Shown: piece after piece, positions 16,247 to 27,641 of the stretch
Numbering within the stretch: the first letter of the stretch is position 1
Layout: the number at the start of each line of letters is the position of its first letter
Assembly (NCBI RefSeq): GCF_003781945.1
Contig: NZ_RJJW01000003.1
Location: 320,260 to 384,259 of the forward strand
Reading direction: 5' to 3'
Source: Halorubrum sp. CSM-61
GTDB taxonomy: Archaea; Halobacteriota; Halobacteria; Halobacteriales; Haloferacaceae
Length of the DNA stretch: 64,000 nucleotides
Notes under the pieces: model-generated
The model's input: the letters and a program-made list of their open reading frames with translations, nothing else
What the model was told of the DNA's origin: nothing
The model's database searches: none
Program-made: the position numbers and the translations under genes

Positions 16247-17419
16247 TCAGACCACGAACTCGATCGGGTACTCCGTGAAGTTCTCGTAACCGTCCTCGGT
16301 GACGACGACAATGTCCTCTATCCGGACGCCGCCCACGTCGGGGTCGTAGAGCCCGGGTTCGACGGTGATCACGTGGCCGGGCTCTAACTCCTCCCCGCCG
16401 CTCGCGAGCCGGGGCGACTCGTGGACGTCGAGGCCGACCCCGTGGCCGGTGGAGTGGATGAACCCCGTCTCCGTCTCGGGGTCGGTCCGGAAGGTCGGCT
16501 CGCCGGCGTCCTCGTACACCTCGCAGGCCGCCGCGTGCACGTCCTCGCCGGTCGCGCCCGGCTCGACCGCGTCGAGCGCGGCGTCGAGCGCGCGCTCGGT
16601 GAGGTCGTACCACTCGCGGAGCCGATCGCTCGGTTCGCCGACGCAGAACGTCCGGGTCATGTCGGCGTTGTACTTCGTCGCCTTCGACCGCGGGAAGATG
16701 TCGACGATGATCGCCTCGTTCGCGCGGAGCGGTCCCGACCCGCGGTCGTGGGGGTCCGCGGCCTGCGCGCCCCCGGCGACGATCGTCTGGTCGAGCGCGC
16801 AGCCGCGCCGGAGCAGCGTCACCTCGATCTCCTCGGTCACCCGCTCGCTGGTGAGCGGCTCGCCGTCGCGGAGCAGGACGCCCGTCTCCGCGTCGTCGCC
16901 GTCGCCGGCCACGTCGGCGCCCGCGATCAGCTCTTCGGCGGCCCGCATCGCCGCCTCGTTGGCGCGCTGGGCCTCGCGGATCGCGTCGACCTCCGCATCG
17001 GTCTTGACGGCGCGGACCTCGCCGAGCCGGTCGTCGCCGTCGACGGTCACCCCGATCCCGCGATCGCGGAGCGCGTCCGCGGTGCCGACCGGCCCCCGCG
17101 GCGGCATCGAGACGGACTGGACGCCCTTGTCGCGAACGAAGCGGGCGTACATGTCGTTGCGGGCCTCGCGGCCGCCGTACTCGTAGTCGTAGTCGGCGTG
17201 GCGCTCGACCGTGTCGGCGTTCGCCTCCTTCTTCGCGCGTCCGTACTCCAGCCCGCCGACCAGCACGTGGATCTCGCCGTCGGCGTACAGCGTGAGAAAC
17301 GGGTCGGGACCGGTGAACCCGGAGAGGTACAGCTGGTTGGCGTCGTCCTGTGAGGCGTCGATCAGGTAGCCGTCCGTGTCGAGGTCGGCGAGCCGGTCGT
17401 CGAGTCGCGCGCGGTTCAT
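16247..17419 (-). CDS. M24 family metallopeptidase (Xaa-Pro aminopeptidase-like)
   Basis: A 390-residue pita-bread-fold peptidase. The N-terminal creatinase-like domain covers about residues 1-140. The catalytic domain has metal ligands in VDIFPRSKATKYNADMTRTF near residue 230, HSTGHGVGLDVHESPRL near residue 325, and ITVEPGLYD with VRIEDIVVVTEDG at the end. These match the five dinuclear metal ligands of prolidases and aminopeptidase P. It likely trims X-Pro peptides in the cytosol. The N-terminal start (MNRARLDDRLADLD) is at the family boundary. It is divergent from the TFB gene, with 347 nt between them. Confidence 0.93.
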   Translation of the reverse strand: MNRARLDDRLADLDTDGYLIDASQDDANQLYLSGFTGPDPFLTLYADGEIHVLVGGLEYGRAKKEANADTVERHADYDYEYGGREARNDMYARFVRDKGVQSVSMPPRGPVGTADALRDRGIGVTVDGDDRLGEVRAVKTDAEVDAIREAQRANEAAMRAAEELIAGADVAGDGDDAETGVLLRDGEPLTSERVTEEIEVTLLRRGCALDQTIVAGGAQAADPHDRGSGPLRANEAIIVDIFPRSKATKYNADMTRTFCVGEPSDRLREWYDLTERALDAALDAVEPGATGEDVHAAACEVYEDAGEPTFRTDPETETGFIHSTGHGVGLDVHESPRLASGGEELEPGHVITVEPGLYDPDVGGVRIEDIVVVTEDGYENFTEYPIEFVV

Positions 17420-17766
17420 GGGACACCTGCTCGGCCGACCCCCAAATCCGTTGTCCTCGCGGAACCGCGAGCGGCTCGCGGGAACGCCCGCGAATACAGA
17501 TCAAACGAGACTGTCGGCTCGCCGAGAGGGATCACGAAACAGATATATACGGAACGGGTATCCGACCGACGGCGATCCCGCCTGCGATACCGATCGCCCC
17601 ATATTTCTACGAAATACGGATTATAACGGTTGTAAACGTCGTTTTTGGCCATGTTTTAGTAACACATTTCGGGCGAATATTTAAATGCGTTCGGCACTTA
17701 CCCGAAGGTGAGGAAAACACCGAGATCCGTCTCTCGGTTTCGTCTTTCCCTCCACGTACTAAACCA
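17420..17766. promoter_or_regulatory. Divergent promoter region of M24 peptidase and TFB
   Basis: 347 nt of AT-richer intergenic DNA. The TFB promoter shows a purine-rich BRE-like GGGCGA next to the TATA box ATATTTAAAT (17677-17686); transcription would start near 17710, giving an unusually long leader of about 55-60 nt for a haloarchaeon. A second TATA-like run TTATAACGGT is near 17625. The left part is GC-rich with no clear box found for the peptidase gene. Confidence 0.65.
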
Positions 17767-18744
17767 ATGAGCGAGAACCTTCGAACCTACACGACCGAGC
17801 ACGTCGACGACGAGAGCCAGACCGAGTCGGAAAGCGAGGAGGAAGAGCTCCGCTGCCCGGAGTGTAACGGCCAGCTAGCGACCGACACGGAGCACGGCGA
17901 GACCGTCTGTGTCGACTGCGGGCTCGTCGTCGAGGAGGACGAGATCGACCGCGGGCCGGAGTGGCGCGCGTTCGACTCGAAGGAGAAGGACGAGAAGAGC
18001 CGCGTCGGCGCCCCGACGACGAACATGATGCACGACAAGGGGCTCTCGACGAACATCGGCTGGCAGGACAAGGACGCCTACGGCAAGTCGCTGTCCAGCC
18101 GCCAGCGCGAGAAGATGCAGCGGCTCCGCACCTGGAACGAGCGGTTCCGCACCCGCGACTCCAAGGAGCGCAACCTGAAACAGGCGCTCGGCGAGATCGA
18201 CCGCATGGCCAGCGCCCTCGGGCTCCCCGACAACGTCCGCGAGACCGCCTCGGTCGTCTACCGCCGCGCGCTCGACGACGACCTGCTTCCCGGCCGCTCC
18301 ATCGAGGGCGTGTCGACGGCGTCGCTGTACGCCGCCGCCCGGCAGGCCGGGACCCCGCGGAGCCTCGACGAGATCGCGGCGGTCTCCCGCGTCGAGAAGG
18401 ACGAGATCGCCCGGACGTACCGGTACGTCGTCCGCGAGCTCAAGCTGGAGATCCAGCCCGCCGACCCCGAGAGCTACGTCCCCCGGTTCGCCTCCGACCT
18501 CGGGCTCTCCGACGAGGCGGAGCGACGGGCGCGCAGCCTGCTCGACACCGCGAAGGAACAGGGGATCCACTCGGGCAAGTCGCCCGTGGGGCTCGCGGCC
18601 GCCGCCGTCTACGCCGCCGCGCTACTCGTCAACGAGAAGGTGACGCAGAGCGAGGTCAGCGACGTCGCGAACATCAGCGAAGTCACCATCCGGAACCGGT
18701 ACCACGAGCTCCTCGAGGCCGAGGACGGCGTCGCGCTGAACTGA
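17767..18744 (+). CDS. Transcription initiation factor B (TFB)
   Basis: A 325-residue archaeal TFIIB homologue. It recruits RNA polymerase to TBP-bound promoters. The zinc ribbon uses C30/C33 and C48/C51; the B-reader region (EWRAFDSKEKDEKSRVGAPTT) follows. Two cyclin-like repeats span about residues 120-215 and 225-315; the second contains SGKSPVGLAAAAVYAAALL and the recognition-helix segment SEVSDVANISEVTIRNRYHELLEA. The N-terminal 28 residues are acidic, as often seen in haloarchaeal TFBs. ATG 17767 is chosen because similarity begins there; upstream the frame is open but lies in the promoter region. Haloarchaea have many TFBs; which one this is cannot be told here. Confidence 0.96.
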   Translation: MSENLRTYTTEHVDDESQTESESEEEELRCPECNGQLATDTEHGETVCVDCGLVVEEDEIDRGPEWRAFDSKEKDEKSRVGAPTTNMMHDKGLSTNIGWQDKDAYGKSLSSRQREKMQRLRTWNERFRTRDSKERNLKQALGEIDRMASALGLPDNVRETASVVYRRALDDDLLPGRSIEGVSTASLYAAARQAGTPRSLDEIAAVSRVEKDEIARTYRYVVRELKLEIQPADPESYVPRFASDLGLSDEAERRARSLLDTAKEQGIHSGKSPVGLAAAAVYAAALLVNEKVTQSEVSDVANISEVTIRNRYHELLEAEDGVALN

Positions 18745-18847
18745 CGCCGCGCTCCGGTCCGAGGCGAACCGATCCACCCGATCCCTCGTCGTCGACGCCT
18801 CGCCCTTTTTCCAGAACGTCCAAACCGCCCCGGGCCGAGCCACGGGT

Positions 18848-19321
18848 ATGGAGACCACTCGCCACTTCACGGCGACGACGTACGTCGTCAACGACGGCGC
18901 GACCGCGCTCCACGCGCACGAACGGCTGGGGATCCGGCTCCCGCCGGGCGGGCACGTCGACCGCGACGAGATTCCCCACGAGGCCGCGCTCCGCGAGGTC
19001 CGCGAGGAGACGGGGTTGGAGGCGGAGCTCGTCGCGACCGAGTCGCCGATCGAGGGGCCGAACACCCGCGGGCTCCCGGAGCCCGCCCACCTCATGCTCC
19101 ACGACATCAACGTCCACGCGGACGGCTCCGTGGGTCACCAGCACGTCGACCACCTCTACTACGCGCGGGTCGACTCCCGCGAGATCGCGCCGAACGGCGC
19201 CGACGAGGTCGACCCCGACGGCTGGCGCTGGTACACGCCGACGGAGCTGGCCGAGAGCGACCTCCAGCGCGACGTGATCGAGCTCGGTCGGGAGGCGATC
19301 GCCGCGGTCGACGGGGCGTAG
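18848..19321 (+). CDS. NUDIX hydrolase
   Basis: A 157-residue NUDIX protein. The NUDIX box runs from GGHVDRDEIPHEAALREVRE through ETGL at about residues 37-60 and fits G-x5-E-x7-REUXEEXGU, with the catalytic Glu residues in the REVREETG helix. Members hydrolyse nucleoside diphosphates linked to another moiety; the exact substrate is unknown. The region AQLMLHDINVHADGSVGHQH is polar and may shape the pocket. ATG at 18848 follows a purine-poor spacer. It lies alone between TFB and a large haloarchaeal gene, on the same strand. Confidence 0.9.
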   Translation: METTRHFTATTYVVNDGATALHAHERLGIRLPPGGHVDRDEIPHEAALREVREETGLEAELVATESPIEGPNTRGLPEPAHLMLHDINVHADGSVGHQHVDHLYYARVDSREIAPNGADEVDPDGWRWYTPTELAESDLQRDVIELGREAIAAVDGA

Positions 19322-19440
19322 TCGGAAACGAAGGGGGGACAAACCCGACGTCGAGGCGAGATCGACCGACGGCCGGCGTCAGACGACCGTCTCACGCTCC
19401 GGAAGGTATTTGGGTCGTTGCAGGCGACGTAAACGCAAGA

Positions 19441-21708
<2,268 letters not shown>

Positions 21709-21898
21709 CCGGCGGGGCCGAGACGAGAAGCGTCGATCCGGGAGAACGCGGCTGGCGGGACCGAACTGCAAAGCCGATCGAAAACCGATCGAAGCGCGGT
21801 TTAAATGCGATTCGAACGCATCAAAACACCACCTAAACGCCGCTTTACAGCCGTCACAACGCGGTCCGTGCGTCGCCTCGCGCGAAGTCGAATCGGTT

Positions 21899-22204
21899 TC
21901 AGTTCTCGAGCTCCGCGGCGTCGTCGATCCGCATGGAGCCGAGCTTGTCGACCGTCTCGTCGAGCTTCTCGTCGAGCTCGTCGACGAACTCGTGGGTGCG
22001 CTCCGTCGTGATCGCGCCCTGGCTGGACGGCTCGATGAGGTTCTCCTCCTCGAGCACGCGCAGCGAGTAGCGGACCTTGTGATGGGGGTATCCCGTCTCG
22101 TTCGACATCTTCACGATGCCGATCGGCTCGTTTTCGATGACCATCCGCAGGACCTGGAGGTGACGTTCCAGCATGTCTACCTCCTTCTCTAGTCGATCTA
22201 TCAT
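21899..22204 (-). CDS. Winged-helix DNA-binding transcriptional regulator (PadR/ArsR-like)
   Basis: A 101-residue protein. A N-terminal coiled helix (MIDRLEKEVDMLERHLQVL) leads into a winged helix: the recognition part is NEPIGIVKMSNETGYPHHKVRYSLRVLEEENLIEPS near residues 25-60, then a wing and a long C-terminal helix (HEFVDELDEKLDETVDKL) likely for dimerisation. This family is common in haloarchaea. Target genes are unknown. TATA-like TTTTAAACC (minus strand, about 22230-22238) lies ~30 nt before the ATG. It is divergent from purA. Confidence 0.85.
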   Translation of the reverse strand: MIDRLEKEVDMLERHLQVLRMVIENEPIGIVKMSNETGYPHHKVRYSLRVLEEENLIEPSSQGAITTERTHEFVDELDEKLDETVDKLGSMRIDDAAELEN

Positions 22205-22529
22205 GGCACATGTTAACTCGTCATGCCCCGGTTTAAAAGTTGCTGTCGGAGGACGTCCGAAATCGCTCGACCCGAGGCTTTGACGTGGGGGTAGTTAACG
22301 CATTCGATCGTGGCGCCCCCGGAGCGATCGGTCGATCCGTCGTCGCCGATCGCGGAGGCGACTCGCGTGAACGGCCACGTCCTGCCGACGACCATCCGTC
22401 CGAACCACAAAGACCTGCACGAACGACGATACCGACACGTACACGTCTCGGATCCAATGCACGTTCGTGGTGTATTCTCGGCACTGGACCGTAATCGGTT
22501 TTACCCCCCGCCCGGAACCACCGGGTCGT
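22205..22529. promoter_or_regulatory. Divergent intergenic region, HTH regulator and purA
   Basis: 325 nt. TTTTAC at 22499-22504 is 27 nt before the purA ATG, giving a leaderless mRNA. A TTTTAAACC box on the minus strand serves the regulator. The middle (about 22260-22460) has no supported gene or RNA that I can see. Confidence 0.6.
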
Positions 22530-23879
22530 ATGACACTCACCATCGTCGGCTCCCAGCTGGGAGACGAGGGCAAGGGCGCGCTCGTCGACCGGTGGGGAGG
22601 GGACGCGGACGTCGTAGTCCGTTATCAGGGCGGCGACAACGCCGGCCACACCGTCGTCGAGGGCGGCGTCGAGTACAAGCTGTCCCTAGTGCCGAGCGGC
22701 GCGGTCCGGGGCACGACCGGGATCCTGGGCAACGGCTGCGTCGTCAACCCGAAGACGCTGTTCACCGAGATCGACGACCTGCGGGAGCGCGGGCTCGACC
22801 CCGACGTGCGGGTCGCCCGCCGGGCGCACGTCATCCTCCCGTACCACCGCGTGCTGGACGGGATCGAGGAGGAGGTCAAGGCGGACGACGACGCCGGCGA
22901 CGCGGTCGGCACCACCGGTCGCGGCATCGGCCCGACCTACGAGGACAAGGCCGGACGCCGCGGGATCCGGATCGCGGACCTGCTCGACCCCGACGTGCTC
23001 CGCGAGAAGCTCGAGTACGTCGTCCCGCAGAAGCGCGCGCTCGTCGAGGACGTGTACGGGCTCGATCTTGATGATGACCGCGCCGAGGCGTTCGACGTCG
23101 ACGCGCTCCACGAGGAGTTCGCCGCGATCGGCGAGCGCCTCGCCGACGAGGGAATGACCGTCAACTGCTCCGACTACCTCCACCGCCGCCGCGAGGCGGG
23201 CGACGAGATCCTCTTCGAGGGCGCGCAGGGCACGCACATCGACATCGACCACGGGAACTACCCGTTCGTCACCTCCTCGAACCCGACCGCCGGTGCCGCC
23301 TCGGTCGGTTCCGGGCTCGGCGTCACCACGGTGGGGGACGGCGAGGTCGTCGGAATCGTGAAGGCGTACCTCTCGCGGGTCGGCGAGGGGCCGCTCCCGA
23401 CCGAGCTCGACGGCGACGCCGACGAGGAGGCGCTCGCCGACGACATCCGCGAGAAGGGCGGCGAGTTCGGCACCGTCACCGGCCGCCCCCGCCGGATCGG
23501 CTGGCTCGACCTCCCCATGCTCCGGCACGCCGCGCGCGTCTCCGGCTTCACGGGCGTCGCGGTCAACCACGTGGACGTGCTCGCCGGGCTCGACGAGCTG
23601 AAGGTGTGTACGGGGTACGAGCTGGAGGGAGAGACGCTCGACACCGTCCCCACGACGACCGATCGGTGGGAGCGCTGCGAGCCCGTCTACGAGACCCTCG
23701 ACACGTGGGAGCCGTTCGACTCGGCCGCGGTCGCCGAGCGGGGCTACGACGCGCTCCCCGAGGCGGCCCGCGAGTACCTGGAGTTCGTCGCCGCCGAGAT
23801 CGACACCCCGATCTACGCGGTCGGCGTCGGCCCCGACCGCGAGGAGACGGTCGAGCTGACGAACCCGTTCGACGAGTAG
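22530..23879 (+). CDS. purA: Adenylosuccinate synthase
   Basis: A 449-residue GTP-dependent enzyme that joins IMP and aspartate, the first step from IMP to AMP. It opens with TIVGSQLGDEGKGALVDRW, the GDEGKGK-like P-loop of the family, and keeps the PGAGAHNAGH-type segment as GGDNAGHTVV near residue 37, then TTGRGIGPTYEDKAGRRGIR near residue 130 and the FEGAQGTHIDIDHGNYPFVTSSNPTAG block near residue 230. Later come GRPRRIGWLDLPMLR and a normal C-terminus. Length is as in other haloarchaea. ATG at 22530 is 27 nt after a TATA box. Confidence 0.97.
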   Translation: MTLTIVGSQLGDEGKGALVDRWGGDADVVVRYQGGDNAGHTVVEGGVEYKLSLVPSGAVRGTTGILGNGCVVNPKTLFTEIDDLRERGLDPDVRVARRAHVILPYHRVLDGIEEEVKADDDAGDAVGTTGRGIGPTYEDKAGRRGIRIADLLDPDVLREKLEYVVPQKRALVEDVYGLDLDDDRAEAFDVDALHEEFAAIGERLADEGMTVNCSDYLHRRREAGDEILFEGAQGTHIDIDHGNYPFVTSSNPTAGAASVGSGLGVTTVGDGEVVGIVKAYLSRVGEGPLPTELDGDADEEALADDIREKGGEFGTVTGRPRRIGWLDLPMLRHAARVSGFTGVAVNHVDVLAGLDELKVCTGYELEGETLDTVPTTTDRWERCEPVYETLDTWEPFDSAAVAERGYDALPEAAREYLEFVAAEIDTPIYAVGVGPDREETVELTNPFDE

Positions 23880-23919
23880 CGGCCCCCCGAGTTTTGAGGG
23901 TCGGACGCGAACCGCCGAT

Positions 23920-24735
23920 ATGGCCCAACCCTCCGACGGCTCGTCGGCCGACGCGTCGTCCCCGCCGGAGCCGATCTTCGAACGCACCTTCGCGCACCTC
24001 TCTCGGCTGCTTCCGCTCGCGCTCGTCCCGCTCGTCACGGCGCTGATGAACGCCAGCGACTTGCTGGCCGCGTCGCGGACGGACGGGATATCGATCCGAG
24101 CGTCGTTTCCCGTGTACCGATACGACCTCTGGAGCTTCGTCGAGGCTCCGACCGGCGACGGGCTGTCCGTCTCCGTCCCGTTCGGGACGCTGGAGTCGCT
24201 TCCGCTTCTCGTTCCGGCGCTCGCGGCGTACGTCGTCGTCTCAGGCGCGCTGAGCGCGGGGTACTTCGGCGGCATCGCGGCGGGGATCACGACCGGTCGG
24301 TACGATTTCGCCGCGAGCGTCCGCCGGTTCGGCGTCCGGATGATCGCGCTGGAGGCGCTCGTCGTCGTCGCGCTGGCTGCGGTCTTCCTCCCGTTGATCG
24401 TGGTCCCGCCGCTGTTCGTGGCCGCGGTCCTCGCGGCGCTGGCGCTCTCCTACCTGTTCTTCCCGACGGTGTACGTCCTCGTGTTGGAGGACCGTGGGAT
24501 CGAGTCTGCGGCCCGCCGAGCGCGCGGACTCGTGCGACGTCACCAGCCGCTCGGATTCTTCCTCTTCGTCGCGATCGTCACTGCCGTCTGTTCCGCCCCC
24601 CTGAGCCTCCTGACGCGCGTCGGACCGGTCGGGGCGGTACTGGCCGCGGTCGTCGCCGCACCGCTCGGCCTCGCGTTCAACGTCGCGGTCGCGCTGAAGG
24701 TCGCCGAGATGGCCGACGTCGAGACCGTCGAGTGA
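23920..24735 (+). CDS. Multi-pass membrane protein, unknown function
   Basis: A 271-residue protein with about six hydrophobic segments (for instance LLVPALAAYVVVSGALSAGY near residue 90-110, the run LEALVVVALAAVFLPLIVV, and VLAAVVAAPLGLAFNVAVAL at the end). The N-terminal 20 residues are acidic and polar. A central cytoplasmic loop carries ESAARRARGLVRR, like the basic loop of proteins that regulate integral-membrane assembly. Similar to haloarchaeal proteins named only as hypothetical; no enzyme motif was found. It starts 40 nt after purA in the same direction and may be co-transcribed. Confidence 0.75.
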   Translation: MAQPSDGSSADASSPPEPIFERTFAHLSRLLPLALVPLVTALMNASDLLAASRTDGISIRASFPVYRYDLWSFVEAPTGDGLSVSVPFGTLESLPLLVPALAAYVVVSGALSAGYFGGIAAGITTGRYDFAASVRRFGVRMIALEALVVVALAAVFLPLIVVPPLFVAAVLAALALSYLFFPTVYVLVLEDRGIESAARRARGLVRRHQPLGFFLFVAIVTAVCSAPLSLLTRVGPVGAVLAAVVAAPLGLAFNVAVALKVAEMADVETVE

Positions 24736-24763
24736 CCGCTGGTCGGCCGCCGCGATGAGCCTC

Positions 24764-25627
24764 TCACTGCGGGTCGATCTCGTTCAGTGCGCGCAGGTCC
24801 TCGTCGGTCAGCGACAGGTCCGCCGCCGCGAGGTTCGACTCGAGGTGGTCGACGCTCGACGTGCCCGGGATCGGGAGCGTCACGTCGGAGTGATCGAGCA
24901 GCCACGCGAGCGCGACCTGCCGCGCCGTCGCGTCGCGGCGGTCGGCGACCTCCCCGAGCGCGTCGGGTGTCTCGTCTCCGCCGATCGCGTACATCGGACC
25001 CCACGGGATGAACCCCACTCCCTTTTCCTCGCAGGCGCGGAGCACGTCCTCGTCGTCGCGGTGGCCGACGTTGTACTGATTCTGGACCGTGGCGACGTCG
25101 ACGATCTCAGTCGCCGTCTCTAACTGCTCGACGGTGATGTTTGAGACTCCGACGTGAGCGATCTGGCCGGCGTCCTTCATCTCCGCGAACGCGTGGACCG
25201 ACTCCTCGAAGTCGGTGTCCGGGTCCGGGCGGTGGAACTGGTACAGGTCGATCGTGTCGGTGTCGAGCCGATCGAGGCTACACAGCACCTGGTTCTTCAG
25301 GAAGTCGGGGTCGCCGCGGGGGAGCCAGTCGCCCTCGCGGTTGCGGAGCAGGCCGGCCTTCGAGGCGACGACGACGTCGTCGGGGTCGCCGAGCGCCTCG
25401 CCGATCAGGCGCTCCGAGACGCCCGGCCCGTAGGAGTCGGCGGTGTCGACGAAGTCGACGCCGAGCTCGACCGCGCGCCGGAGCACCGCCTTAGCCCCCT
25501 CCTCGTCGGCGGGTCGGCCGATGATATCCTCGCCCGTGATCCGCATCGCGCCGAAGCCGAGGCGGTCGACGGTCAGGTCGCCGCCGATGTCGAACGTATC
25601 GCTCCTGCCGGTGGAGTCTGAAGCCAT
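24764..25627 (-). CDS. Aldo/keto reductase
   Basis: A 287-residue TIM-barrel NAD(P)H oxidoreductase. The catalytic tetrad lies in GVDFVDTADSYGPGVSERLIGEAL (Asp and Tyr near residues 56-62), a lysine in DDVVVASKAGLL near residue 85, and a His in YQFHRPDPD near residue 130. Typical closing segments are HVGVSNI, QNQYNVGHRD and LAWLLDHSDVTLPIPGTSS. The substrate is unknown. It is convergent with the membrane protein gene on its left (28 nt apart), and the promoter region to its right is shared with the Lrp regulator. Confidence 0.92.
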   Translation of the reverse strand: MASDSTGRSDTFDIGGDLTVDRLGFGAMRITGEDIIGRPADEEGAKAVLRRAVELGVDFVDTADSYGPGVSERLIGEALGDPDDVVVASKAGLLRNREGDWLPRGDPDFLKNQVLCSLDRLDTDTIDLYQFHRPDPDTDFEESVHAFAEMKDAGQIAHVGVSNITVEQLETATEIVDVATVQNQYNVGHRDDEDVLRACEEKGVGFIPWGPMYAIGGDETPDALGEVADRRDATARQVALAWLLDHSDVTLPIPGTSSVDHLESNLAAADLSLTDEDLRALNEIDPQ

Positions 25628-25769
25628 GGTCGAACGATCGCTCGCCAGGCGGAAAGCCGTGGGGATGGCGGAAGGGGACGCGCCTCGACTGTGACCTTTC
25701 CACGCTACGATTCCTCGCCCGTCTTGCGCGCGTCGCTACTCATAAACCGCCCCCGCGCGATCGTAAAGC

Positions 25770-26258
25770 ATGGACGCCGAGCGCGAGGTACTCGACGTGT
25801 TGGCGCGGAACGCCCGCGAGGACATCGACGACATCGCGGCCCAGACGGGCCTCGACGCGGACGCGGTAGCGGCGGCGATCGACGCGCTGGAGGCGGACAA
25901 CGTGGTTCACGGCTACCAAGCCGTCGTCGACTGGGACCGCGTCGACGAGGGGAAGATCCGCGCGATAGTCGAGATCAACGTCGAACTCGACCGCGAGACC
26001 GGCTACGAGCAGGTCGCCGACCGGATCGCGAAGTTCCCCGCGGTCGACGCCCTCCATCTGGTCTCCGGCGACTACGACTTCGCCGTCGAGGTGCTCGGAG
26101 AGAACATGCAGGACGTCTCCGAGTTCATCTCCGAGCAGGTCGCGCCGATGCCCGCGGTCACGCAGACGGTGACCCACTACATCATGGACACCTACAAGGA
26201 CGGCGGGATCCGGTTCGAGGACGGCGACGACGACGACCGCCTCTCCGTCTCGCCATGA
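25770..26258 (+). CDS. Lrp/AsnC family transcriptional regulator
   Basis: A 162-residue regulator. The N-terminal HTH spans about residues 1-55 (EREVLDVLARNAREDIDDIAAQTGLDADAVAAAIDAL). The RAM/AsnC effector domain follows (VDALHLVSGDYDFAVEVLGENMQDV and FISEQVAPMPAVTQTVTHYIM). It probably senses an amino acid or keto acid. Its stop codon overlaps the start of the next aminotransferase gene (ATGA at 26255-26258), so it likely regulates or co-varies with that enzyme. TATA-like CATAAACC at 25741-25748 is 27 nt before the ATG. Confidence 0.93.
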   Translation: MDAEREVLDVLARNAREDIDDIAAQTGLDADAVAAAIDALEADNVVHGYQAVVDWDRVDEGKIRAIVEINVELDRETGYEQVADRIAKFPAVDALHLVSGDYDFAVEVLGENMQDVSEFISEQVAPMPAVTQTVTHYIMDTYKDGGIRFEDGDDDDRLSVSP

Positions 26259-27397
26259 GGCTCTCGGACCGCGCGCGAGACCTCCCCGAGTCGGGGATCC
26301 GGAAGTTCTTCGAGCTCGCGGAGGCGCGCGACGACGTGATCTCTCTCGGGGTCGGCGAGCCCGACTTCTCGGCGCCGTGGGCCGCCCGCACCGCCGCGAT
26401 CGACTCCTTAGAGCGCGGGAAGACCTCCTACACCTCGAACCGCGGAATGGCCGCCCTCCGCGAGCGGATCGCCGACCACCACGAGCGCTACGATCAGTCG
26501 TACGATCCGGCCGAGGAGGTGCTCGTCACGACCGGCGCGAGCGAGGCGGTCGACCTGGCGTTCCGCGCGCTGGTCGACCCCGGCGACACGGTCGCGGTCC
26601 ACGAGCCGACGTACATCTCGTACGGCCCGGGGATCGAACTGGCGGGCGGCGAGCAGCTGACGGTCCCCACGCGGGCCGGAGACGACTTCGCGCTCACGCG
26701 GGAGTCGCTGGAGGCGGCCGGCGCCGCGGAGGCGGACCTGCTCGTCCTCTGTTACCCGAACAACCCGACGGGTGCGACGATGACGGAAGAGGAGTACGCC
26801 GAGGTCGCCGCGTTCTGCCGCGACGAGGACCTGCGGGTGATCGCAGACGAGATCTACTCCGCGCTCACCTACGGCGCCGACCACGCGTCGATCGCCACGC
26901 AGCCGGGAATGCGCGAGCGCACCGTCGTCGTCAACGGGTTCTCGAAGGCGTACGCGATGACGGGCCTCCGCCTCGGATACGCGCTGGGCCCCGCCGAGGC
27001 GATCGACGCGATGAACCGGATCCACCAGTACACGATGCTGTCGGCGCCGACGACGCCGCAGTACGCCGCGATCGAAGCCCTCGACCGCTGCGACGAGGAG
27101 GTGACAGAGATGGTCGACGAGTACAACCGCCGGCGACGGCTGGTCGTCTCCCGGTTCAACGAGATGGGCCTCGACACCTTCGAACCCGGCGGCGCCTTCT
27201 ACGCGTTCCCCGACTGCGGCGGCGACGACGAGGCCTTCGCCGAGGAGCTGCTGGAGGCGCAGGGCGTCGCCGTCGTTCCCGGCTCCGTCTTCGGCGAGGG
27301 CGGCGAGGGCCACCTCCGCGTGTCGTACGCGACCTCGATGCGCGAACTGAAGGAGGCCACAGACCGGATCGCGGCGTTCGTCGACGGGCGGGACTGA
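26255..27397 (+). CDS. PLP-dependent class I/II aminotransferase
   Basis: A 380-residue fold-type I aminotransferase. It opens with SGIRKFFELAEARDDVISLGVGEPDF, has NNPTGATMTEEEYAEVA near residue 170, and the catalytic lysine K231 in NGFSKAYAMTGLRLGYALG. The C-terminal EGHLRVSYATSM carries the substrate-carboxylate Arg. It resembles aspartate or aromatic aminotransferases of archaea. The substrate is not certain, but an Lrp regulator directly upstream supports an amino acid role. ATG 26255 overlaps the regulator's stop. Confidence 0.93.
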   Translation: MRLSDRARDLPESGIRKFFELAEARDDVISLGVGEPDFSAPWAARTAAIDSLERGKTSYTSNRGMAALRERIADHHERYDQSYDPAEEVLVTTGASEAVDLAFRALVDPGDTVAVHEPTYISYGPGIELAGGEQLTVPTRAGDDFALTRESLEAAGAAEADLLVLCYPNNPTGATMTEEEYAEVAAFCRDEDLRVIADEIYSALTYGADHASIATQPGMRERTVVVNGFSKAYAMTGLRLGYALGPAEAIDAMNRIHQYTMLSAPTTPQYAAIEALDRCDEEVTEMVDEYNRRRRLVVSRFNEMGLDTFEPGGAFYAFPDCGGDDEAFAEELLEAQGVAVVPGSVFGEGGEGHLRVSYATSMRELKEATDRIAAFVDGRD

Positions 27398-27599
27398 CCG
27401 GACTCGGTCGTGGTTATACAGACGTTCAGCATAATTCAAGGTGGAGCCTCCGACCTCAAGTCGTGCGGGACCGAAGGTCCCGCTGACCATCCGAACGGGC
27501 CTGCGGCCCGTGAGGAGAGAGCGAGTGTAACGAGCGAGTAGGTCGGAGAGGAAACCGACAAACGATGACGAAACCGCATGACTGTAGCCACCCGACTCC

Positions 27600-27641
27600 T
27601 GAGATTATAAATACCCTCAAGTAGTAATCTGAAGTATTGAG
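27600..27641 (+). promoter_or_regulatory. tnpB promoter
   Basis: TTATAAATA at 27605-27613 is a strong archaeal TATA box about 30 nt before the GTG start of tnpB, consistent with a leaderless or near-leaderless transcript. Confidence 0.65.

Noticed and set aside
14682-17504. 940-residue open frame on the minus strand
   Set aside because: It is a GC-driven shadow across the MFS and M24 genes in another frame, with an Arg/Pro/Gly-rich sequence unlike haloarchaeal proteins.
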